Assembly: GCA_009996615.1 (NCBI GenBank)
Contig: JAACZU010000014.1
Span: forward strand, 23,941-87,940
Source: Rhodanobacteraceae bacterium
GTDB taxonomy: Bacteria; Pseudomonadota; Gammaproteobacteria; Xanthomonadales; Rhodanobacteraceae
Reading direction: 5' to 3'
Length of the DNA: 64,000 bases
Below, in pieces: positions 58,219-64,000 of the stretch. A program made the position numbers and the translations under genes. The stretch's first letter is position 1; each line of letters starts with the position of its first letter. The notes beneath the pieces were generated by a model. That model had not been told where the DNA came from. It made no database searches and worked only from the letters and a program-made list of their open reading frames with translations.

Positions 58219-60837
58219 TCAACCTCCGGCCGCGAACGGCGCGGCGTCGTCGAGGATGCGCCGCTCGACGATCGCGGTCCACAGCGCCTGCTGCGCGGCG
58301 TCGAGCGGGTGCGGCGCGGACGGGCGCGGCGGCGACGGCTCGATCCAGTCGCGCACGACGGCGGCGTCCGGCGCGGCGAGGCCGCTGACGCCGAGCGCGC
58401 CGAGCTCGGCGTGCAGGCGCTGCGCGGTGCCGAGCGGGTCGGCCAGCAAGTCGGCGTAATCGACGAGCACACGCGGCCAGCCGCGGCTCGCCTCGAACGC
58501 GGCGCGGTTGTAGTGCGTCCACAGCGCCAGCGCATCGGCCGGCGCCATGCCGTCGCGCGTGGCCAGCGAGGCCGCGACCGCGTGCGGGTCGCGCACGACG
58601 TGCACGAACACCGGCCGCGTCAGCAGCGGTAGCAGCTCGCGCGCGAGCAGGCACAGGCGCGGCTCCTTGATCAGCCACGGCCGCTGCGCCTCGAAGCCGT
58701 CGAGCAGCGCGGCGACCTCGCGCCGGAACGCATCGACCGCGGCCGCCGGCGCGGCGGTCGGTGGATTCTTCCAGTCGCCGCCGGCGGCGGCGAGCCGGCG
58801 CAGACACGCGCCGTGCAGACGGCCCGATTCGTAATGGCCCTTCGGGTTGTCCGGCCCGACCAGCAGGTCGTCCTCCGGCCCGGCCGAGACGCCCAGCCGC
58901 GCGAGCAGGCCGGCCACGCTCGAGGTGCCGGAGCGGTGCATGCCGAGCACGACGAGCTGGCCGCTGGCCGGGCGTGCGAGGCGTACCGGCCGATGCGGCG
59001 GCGGCGCGGCGCGCGGCGGCGCCAGCGTGCCGCCGCGTGCGAGCAGTTCGACCAGGCGGTCGGCGCTGGCGTCGATGTCGTGCGCGGCGCCGAACGCGGC
59101 GGCGCGTGCCGGTGCCTCGCCGGCGAGGCGCTCGCGCTGCGTGAACGCGGCGGCGAGCTGCGCGGCGAGCGCGTCGGCGTCCGGCTCGGCCCACAGCTGG
59201 CCGGGCCGGGCCGGATCCTCGACCAAGCCGGCCGGCGCGACCGCGAAGCCGTGCGCGGTCACCAGCTCGGCCTGGCTGCCGAACGCGGTCGCGACCAGCG
59301 CCTTGCCGCAGGCCAGCGTATCGGCGGCGAACGGATCCCAGCCGCCGCCGCGGCGCGCCGACACGTAGGCGTCGGCGGCCGACAGCAGCTGCGCGCGCTG
59401 GTGCCAGGCAAAGCCCCAGCCGGCGAGCACGCGCACGCGCGGATCGGCGGCAGCGAGCGGCGCCAGTGCGGCCGCGGTCGCCGCGCTGCGCGGGCCGGGG
59501 CGGACGTGCAGCAGCAGTTCGACCGGCGCGTCCGGCGCGAACGCACGCGCGAACGCGGCCAGCAAGGTTTCCGGCGCATCGCGCACGGGGTCCTCGACGA
59601 CGGCGAGAAACACGAACGTGCCGGATGGCGCGCGCACGCTCGGCACCGCCGCATGGCAGTAGTCGCGGTCGACGCCGAGCGGCAGGATCTCGATCGGCAC
59701 GCGCACGCCGGCGGCGCGGAACGCATCACGCTGGAACGCGTCGGGCACCAGCAGCAGGTCGAGCGTGTCCGCATCGCGCGCCCACGCAGCCGGTACGCGC
59801 GTCCACTCGCCGAAGCCGAGGCCGACGCGGAAAGCGCCGTCGGCCTGCGCGAACGCGTCCGGCGCGGCGACCAGCGCGACCTCGGCCGGATTCGCGCCGC
59901 GGCGGCGCGCGGCGAGTTCGAGCCGGCGGTCCTGCGCATCGGCCAGTTCCGGCGCGACGGGCGCGTAGCGCAGGCGCAGGCCGCGCGCGTCGAGGCGGCG
60001 ACCGAGCAGGCGCGCGAGCGCCGCATACGCCGGCGGCGTGCGCGTGACGCCGTGCCAGAGCACGTCGCCGCGATAGGCCGCGCGCAGCGGGGCCTGCCAG
60101 CGCGCGGCGAACGTCGCGCGGCTTTGCGCGAACAGGCGCGCGCGGAAGCCGCCGTCGTCCTGGGTCGAGCCGTGCTGGTCGTGGCGCAGCGTGACCGCGC
60201 CGGCGACCACGCTGGCGATGCCAACCTCGGCCGCGCGCAGGCAGTAGTCGGTGTCCTCGAAATAGCTGTGGAACGCCTCGTCGAGGCCGCCGATGCGCTC
60301 GAGGCAGTCGCGGCGCAGGTAGGCGACGGCGAACGCGACCGCCTGCACGCGGCGCAGGCGCGGGTACTGGCCGACCTCGCGCTCGACGTGGCCGGCCTCG
60401 GTCTGCTCGCCGTGCAGGTCGTCCGGCTCGATGTAGCCGCCGACGTGGTAGACGCGGCCCTCGGCCTCCGGCCCGAGCAGGCGGCAGCCCACGATGCCGT
60501 GCTCGGGCGCGGCGTAGGCGGCGTCGCGCAGGCGGCCGAGCCAGTCGCGCTGCGTGAACAGGAGGTCGTTGTTGAGCAGCACGACGTCGTCGTCGGATCG
60601 CGCCGCGGCGATGCCGGCGTTCATGCCGCGCACGAAGCCGAGGTTCTGCGACAGCGTGACGACGCGCACGCGGCCGGCGTAGGCGGCCAGCGCGCGCGGC
60701 GTGTCGTCGGTGCTGCCGTTGTCGACGACGATGATCTCGTCGGCCGCGTCACGTTCGCTCGCCAGCAGCGAGTCGAGGCAGCGGCGCGTCAGCGGCCACT
60801 GGTTCCACGCCAGCACGATCAACGCCGCGCCGCGCAT
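58219..60837 (-). CDS. Three-domain fusion: GT2 glycosyltransferase, GT-B glycosyltransferase, sulfotransferase
   Basis: An 872-residue fusion. Residues 1-240 are a GT2 domain (LIVLAWNQWPLTRRCLDSLL, IIVVDNGSTDDTPRALA, VVLLNNDLLFTQRDW, FEDTDYCLRAAEVG). Residues ~310-610 look like a GT4-type GT-B domain (IEILPLGVDRDYCH, TFVFLAVVEDPVRDAPETLL, RRGGGWDPFAADTLACGKAL). Residues ~635-860 are a sulfotransferase-like domain with the PAPS 5'-phosphosulfate loop LGMHRSGTSSVAGLLARLG and the 3'-phosphate segment HVVRDPHAVAASLATR. One chain may therefore build and sulfate a glycan. The ATG at 60837 lies two bases after the previous stop. Confidence 0.85.
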   Translation of the reverse strand: MRGAALIVLAWNQWPLTRRCLDSLLASERDAADEIIVVDNGSTDDTPRALAAYAGRVRVVTLSQNLGFVRGMNAGIAAARSDDDVVLLNNDLLFTQRDWLGRLRDAAYAAPEHGIVGCRLLGPEAEGRVYHVGGYIEPDDLHGEQTEAGHVEREVGQYPRLRRVQAVAFAVAYLRRDCLERIGGLDEAFHSYFEDTDYCLRAAEVGIASVVAGAVTLRHDQHGSTQDDGGFRARLFAQSRATFAARWQAPLRAAYRGDVLWHGVTRTPPAYAALARLLGRRLDARGLRLRYAPVAPELADAQDRRLELAARRRGANPAEVALVAAPDAFAQADGAFRVGLGFGEWTRVPAAWARDADTLDLLLVPDAFQRDAFRAAGVRVPIEILPLGVDRDYCHAAVPSVRAPSGTFVFLAVVEDPVRDAPETLLAAFARAFAPDAPVELLLHVRPGPRSAATAAALAPLAAADPRVRVLAGWGFAWHQRAQLLSAADAYVSARRGGGWDPFAADTLACGKALVATAFGSQAELVTAHGFAVAPAGLVEDPARPGQLWAEPDADALAAQLAAAFTQRERLAGEAPARAAAFGAAHDIDASADRLVELLARGGTLAPPRAAPPPHRPVRLARPASGQLVVLGMHRSGTSSVAGLLARLGVSAGPEDDLLVGPDNPKGHYESGRLHGACLRRLAAAGGDWKNPPTAAPAAAVDAFRREVAALLDGFEAQRPWLIKEPRLCLLARELLPLLTRPVFVHVVRDPHAVAASLATRDGMAPADALALWTHYNRAAFEASRGWPRVLVDYADLLADPLGTAQRLHAELGALGVSGLAAPDAAVVRDWIEPSPPRPSAPHPLDAAQQALWTAIVERRILDDAAPFAAGG

Positions 60838-60839
60838 GC

Positions 60840-61109
60840 TCAGGCGTCCGGATGCAGGCGCGCCGGCCACAGGCCGGCCAGCGCGCGGTCGACCTCGTCC
60901 TGCGCGAAGTCGGCGATCGGCGTCGCCAGCAGCAGCGCGGCATCGCTGTTGGCGGCGCCACGCGCGGCGTCGATCAGCGCACGGCGGCGCGCGGCATCGA
61001 CCGGCGCCGGTTCGCGCGCGAGGCGCGCCGCGGCGAGCGCGAGGCCGCGCGGCGACAGGCCAAGCCGGCGCGCGAGCGCGGCGAGGCGCGCTGGATCGGG
61101 CGCGCTCAT
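60840..61109 (-). CDS. Small hypothetical protein in the glycan export operon (89 aa)
   Basis: An Ala/Arg/Leu-rich, helical protein (DPARLAALARRLGLSPRGLA, LIDAARGAANSDAALLLATP, IADFAQDEVDRALAGLWPAR). It starts by ATGA overlap with the ABC ATPase stop and ends two bases before the fusion glycosyltransferase, so it is tightly embedded in the operon. No membrane segment, signal or known domain is recognised. Its codon use matches its neighbours, which supports a real gene. Confidence 0.65.
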   Translation of the reverse strand: MSAPDPARLAALARRLGLSPRGLALAAARLAREPAPVDAARRRALIDAARGAANSDAALLLATPIADFAQDEVDRALAGLWPARLHPDA

Positions 61110-61846
61110 GCGACGACGCCGTCCACGCTCGGGACGGGCGCGGCGCCGGCCAGGTGCAGGTCGCGGTGGTAGGCGGCGAACACCTCGTCGCGCGGTCCTT
61201 CGCACACGCTCTTGCCGTGCTCGACCCACAGCACGCGGTCGCACAGCCGCGCGACCTGCGCCTCGTCGTGGCTGACCAGCACGACCGTGTGGCCCTCGGC
61301 CATGCGCGCGCGCAGCGCGGCGCCGGACTTCTGCTGGAACTCGGCGTCGCCGACGGCGAGTACCTCGTCGATCAAGAGCACGTCCGGCTCGACCTGGATC
61401 GCGACCGAGAACGCCAGCCGCATCGTCATGCCGGCCGAGTAGGTCGCGATCGGCTGCTCGAAGAAGTCGCCGAGCTCGGAGAATTCGCGGATCGCCGGCA
61501 GCCGCGCGACGATGTCGCGCCGGCGCAGGCCGAGCATCAGGCCCGACAGCACCGCGTTGTCGCGCCCGGACAGGTGCGGCGTGAAGCCGAGCGCGAGCGA
61601 CAGCAGCTGGCACGACACCGGCGCGCGCCGCACGCTGCCGCGGTCCGGCGCGAGGATGCCGGCGATCACGCGCAGCAGCGTGCTCTTGCCGGCGCCGTTG
61701 CGGCCGATCACGCCAAGGCGCTCGCCGCGGCGCAGGGTCAGGCTGACGTCCTCGAGCGCCCAGAAGCGGCTGCCGGCGAGGCGCCGCTGCGCGCTGAACG
61801 CGACGCCGACGTGGCGCAGTTCGACCAGGATGTCCGGCGTATCCAT
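61106..61846 (-). CDS. wzt: Polysaccharide ABC exporter, ATP-binding subunit
   Basis: A 246-residue ATPase. Walker A is GVIGRNGAGKSTLLR, the Q-loop region is CQLLSLALGFTPHLSGRDN, the signature is IATYSAGMTMRLAFSVA, Walker B is VLLIDEVLAVGDAEF, and the H-loop is VVLVSHDEAQV. The YSAGM signature and GDAEF are typical of the Wzt/KpsT/TagH group that exports O-antigen, capsule or teichoic acid. The C-terminal glycan-recognition domain found in many Wzt proteins is absent, so chain recognition must be done otherwise. The start is three bases past the permease stop. Confidence 0.92.
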   Translation of the reverse strand: MDTPDILVELRHVGVAFSAQRRLAGSRFWALEDVSLTLRRGERLGVIGRNGAGKSTLLRVIAGILAPDRGSVRRAPVSCQLLSLALGFTPHLSGRDNAVLSGLMLGLRRRDIVARLPAIREFSELGDFFEQPIATYSAGMTMRLAFSVAIQVEPDVLLIDEVLAVGDAEFQQKSGAALRARMAEGHTVVLVSHDEAQVARLCDRVLWVEHGKSVCEGPRDEVFAAYHRDLHLAGAAPVPSVDGVVA

Positions 61847-61848
61847 GC

Positions 61849-62610
61849 TCAGGTCGCCAGCTTCGGATAGCGCGGCGCGAGGCGCGCGACCACCGCCGCG
61901 CCGATCAGGCAGGCGGCGATCGAGATCAGCGTGACCTTGCCCAGGCCGACCCAGTTCGGCCACTCGCCGCGCATCAGGATGCCGCGCGAGGCGTCCATGA
62001 TCACCGCGACCGGGTTCAGCGCCATGATCTCGCGCAGCGGCGAGGGCACGTTGCCGAGCGAGAACACGACGCCGGACAGGAACATCACCACCGTCAGCAC
62101 CTGCTCGATCACGAAGCGCAGGTCCGGCAGCAGCGGCACCACCGCCGCGATCACGAAGCCGACGCCGGCGGCGAACAGCAGCACCGCGACGAACAGCGGC
62201 GGCAGCGCGAGGTAGGCCATGTTCGGCGGATAGCCGGCGATCCACAGGATCACGACCAGCAGCGCGAAGATGTAGAAGAACTTCACCGTGTCCGACAGCA
62301 TCGCCACGATCGGGAACACCAGCGGCGGCAGGTGCACCTGGCGCACGAGGCCGAGGTTGCTCCAGATCGCGTAGCCGCCATGCGTCATGCACGACTTCAT
62401 CCACTGCCACAGGGTCAGGCCGATCAGCAGCGACGGCAGGTAGCCGGGGCCGCCGCTCTTCATGATCACGTCGAACACGAGCCAGAACGTGCCCATCATC
62501 AGCGCCGGCTCGAGCACCCACCAGATCAGGCCGAGGTAGCTGCGCGCGCGCTCGGCGCGCAGCTCGGCGTAGGTGCTGAACAGGACGAGTTCGATCAGGT
62601 GCTGTCGCAT
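61849..62610 (-). CDS. wzm: Polysaccharide ABC exporter, permease subunit
   Basis: A 253-residue ABC-2 type permease with six hydrophobic helices. It begins MRQHLIELVLFSTYAELRAE, then RSYLGLIWWVLEPALMMGTF, LRFVIEQVLTVVMFLSGVVF and the late GEWPNWVGLGKVTLISIAAC, matching Wzm/KpsM-type exporters. It forms the channel that, with the ATPase encoded just downstream, moves a lipid-linked glycan across the inner membrane. The ATG at 62610 gives the family N-terminus. Confidence 0.9.
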   Translation of the reverse strand: MRQHLIELVLFSTYAELRAERARSYLGLIWWVLEPALMMGTFWLVFDVIMKSGGPGYLPSLLIGLTLWQWMKSCMTHGGYAIWSNLGLVRQVHLPPLVFPIVAMLSDTVKFFYIFALLVVILWIAGYPPNMAYLALPPLFVAVLLFAAGVGFVIAAVVPLLPDLRFVIEQVLTVVMFLSGVVFSLGNVPSPLREIMALNPVAVIMDASRGILMRGEWPNWVGLGKVTLISIAACLIGAAVVARLAPRYPKLAT

Positions 62611-62657
62611 GAGGGCCGCAATCGGGAAAGCCGCGCGAGGATACCGGATTCGGCGGC

Positions 62658-64000
62658 TCAGGCCGCGCACAGGTGGTCGAGCGCGGGCCCGGCGAAGGCG
62701 AGGAACAGCAGCAGCGCGGCGAGCAGCGCGCCGAGCGCGAAGCGCGGCGGGGTCAGCTCCAGCGCCGGCGGCGTGGCCGCGGCGATGACGGAGGGCTGAG
62801 CGTTGAACAACCGCGCACGCAGCGCGGCGAGGAAGCTGCCGGCGAAGCCGCACAGGAACGGCAGCATCGGCACGAGGAAGCGCGCCTTCACGTGGATCAG
62901 CGCGAACAGCGCGAGCTGGTAGGCGAGGAACAAGGCGACGACGACGGCGAGCCGGTCCGGCCGCCGGCGCCAGCAGGCGAGGCCGAACGCGGCCGCGGCC
63001 AGCAGCAGCGCGTGGAAGAAGGCATTGGCGAAGGTCAGCGTGCGCGTCAGCCACGGCGGCGTGCGGTACACCGACAGGTGGCCGGCGCAGGCCGCGCCGG
63101 GCAGTTGCGACACCAGCAGCGTCTTCGCCGAGAACAGGCGGAAATACTGGCGGCCGAGCTGCTCGCCCAGCGTCGCGACGAGGCCGCGCTCGGCGACCAG
63201 CGCGCGCACCTTGGCCAGGTACACCGCGTTGCGCTCGGCCGGCGTCGCGCCGCTGGCGAGGTACGCCGGCAGCGTCGCGCCGCCCATGTCCTCGACGTAG
63301 TCGCTGCGCCAGCGGTCGGTCAGGCCGACCCACAGGTTGTAGACCGAACTGTCGGCGATCATCGGCCGGCCGTAGCTGCGCCAGCCGTGCACGAGCGCCG
63401 GCGCGGTGACGAGCGCCAGGCCGAGCACGCACAGCGCGGCCGGGCGCCAGGCCAGGTACGGCCGTTCGCGGCGCACGAACACGAGGAGGAACAGCGGCCA
63501 GAACGCCGACAGCAGGCTCTTGGCGAGGATCGCCAGGCCCACGCAGGCACCGGCCGCGAACGCGCGCCACGCCGACGCGGCGCGCGCGAGCAGACACAGC
63601 GCGGCCAGCAGCAGGGCCAGGTGCGGAATCTCCGGCCACAGCCACTGCGCGTACGCCGCGATGGCGGGATTGAGCAGAAACAGCGCGGCGGCCGTGTTCG
63701 CCGCCGCGACGCTGCCGCCGAGGCGGCGCCAAAGGTCGCGCAGCAGCGCCGCGCAGGCGATCAGCAGCAGCGTCTGCACGAGCTGCACGGCCAGCAGGTG
63801 CGGCCCGGCCAGCGCATACGTCGCCGCCAGCAGCAGCGGCTGCAGCGGCGGCCAGATCGCGCTCGGCATCCAGTCGCCGCCGGCGAGGATCGCCTGCGCG
63901 CTCGCCTGGTAGTGCTGCTCGTCGCCGATCAGCGCCTTCGCGCCGCGGCCGTAGTAGGCGTACCACAGCAGCGCCTGCGTCGCCGCGAACAGCGCGAGGA
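62658..64000 (-). CDS. ArnT/PMT-like polytopic glycosyltransferase (N-terminus beyond window)
   Basis: At least 447 residues remain, with about ten hydrophobic helices. Near the right edge GDEQHYQASAQAILAGGDW carries the acidic DExxY-type motif of GT39/GT83 (PMT_2) membrane glycosyltransferases, which use polyprenyl-phosphate sugars. GLAILAKSLLSAFWPLFLL and HVKARFLVPMLPFL follow the family pattern. The start codon lies beyond the window: the frame is open to 64000 and an ATG at 63869 would remove the catalytic motif. It probably belongs to the glycan cluster. Confidence 0.82.
   Translation of the reverse strand, partial: LALFAATQALLWYAYYGRGAKALIGDEQHYQASAQAILAGGDWMPSAIWPPLQPLLLAATYALAGPHLLAVQLVQTLLLIACAALLRDLWRRLGGSVAAANTAAALFLLNPAIAAYAQWLWPEIPHLALLLAALCLLARAASAWRAFAAGACVGLAILAKSLLSAFWPLFLLVFVRRERPYLAWRPAALCVLGLALVTAPALVHGWRSYGRPMIADSSVYNLWVGLTDRWRSDYVEDMGGATLPAYLASGATPAERNAVYLAKVRALVAERGLVATLGEQLGRQYFRLFSAKTLLVSQLPGAACAGHLSVYRTPPWLTRTLTFANAFFHALLLAAAAFGLACWRRRPDRLAVVVALFLAYQLALFALIHVKARFLVPMLPFLCGFAGSFLAALRARLFNAQPSVIAAATPPALELTPPRFALGALLAALLLFLAFAGPALDHLCAA

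Overview
The window is GC-rich (about 70% by eye), densely packed chromosomal DNA. It most resembles a gammaproteobacterium of the Lysobacterales (Xanthomonadales), probably Rhodanobacteraceae or a Dokdonella-like genus. That placement is inference. It rests on the aa3 cytochrome oxidase gene set, the birA-coaX-SPOR order, a PutA without a DNA-binding domain, the 'FANGFD' tails on two secreted proteins, and many short dispersed repeats (GTAGGAGCGG, GGATTCGGGATTGGGGATT, CCCTCCCC..GGGGAGGG, GTAGGCTGG). No phage, insertion sequence, CRISPR array or rRNA was seen.

Layout. 1-4424 (-): 5' part of a large secreted DUF11-repeat protein, running off the left edge. 4757-7007 (-): response regulator and histidine kinase. 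7120-8721 (-): FAD oxidoreductase. 8738-13019 (-): two tandem paralogous secreted FG-GAP proteins. 13221-18273: an HMA-like protein interrupted by a palindromic element, an MHS transporter, a lipoprotein phosphatase-like protein, glutathione peroxidase and a secreted prolyl oligopeptidase. 18448-26927 (-): aa3 cytochrome c oxidase locus (subunits II, I, a 43-residue protein, Cox11, III, SURF1, a Sco-like protein, heme A synthase, heme O synthase). 27198-33680: putA, a glycosyltransferase, a FadL porin, a four-helix membrane protein. 33964-40499 (-): molybdenum NAD-dependent formate dehydrogenase operon fdsG-B-A-fdhD-fdsD. 40761-43221: methyltransferase, DUF2909 protein, HAD hydrolase, a frameshifted gene, tRNA-Thr. 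43309-45787 (-): SPOR protein, coaX, birA. 46061-50233 (+): a small secreted protein with a sigma-54-like promoter, a 60-bp tandem repeat, mtfA, and a gingipain-like C25 protease. 50555-54002 (-): secreted trypsin-like protease overlapping an FHA membrane protein, then two small genes. 54215-64000 (-): glycan synthesis and ABC-export cluster with a three-domain glycosyltransferase/sulfotransferase fusion and a GDP-mannose dehydratase-like gene.

The most unusual signal is that repeats normally found between genes also lie in frame inside conserved genes. One composite repeat sits in fdsA, three repeat pieces sit in fdsB, and a roughly 160-bp near-perfect palindrome sits inside a small metal-binding gene. 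The same families crowd the fds intergenic gap, and one family supplies the stop codon of two unrelated genes. This resembles the coding palindromic elements of Rickettsia, but here several unrelated repeat families appear to be involved.
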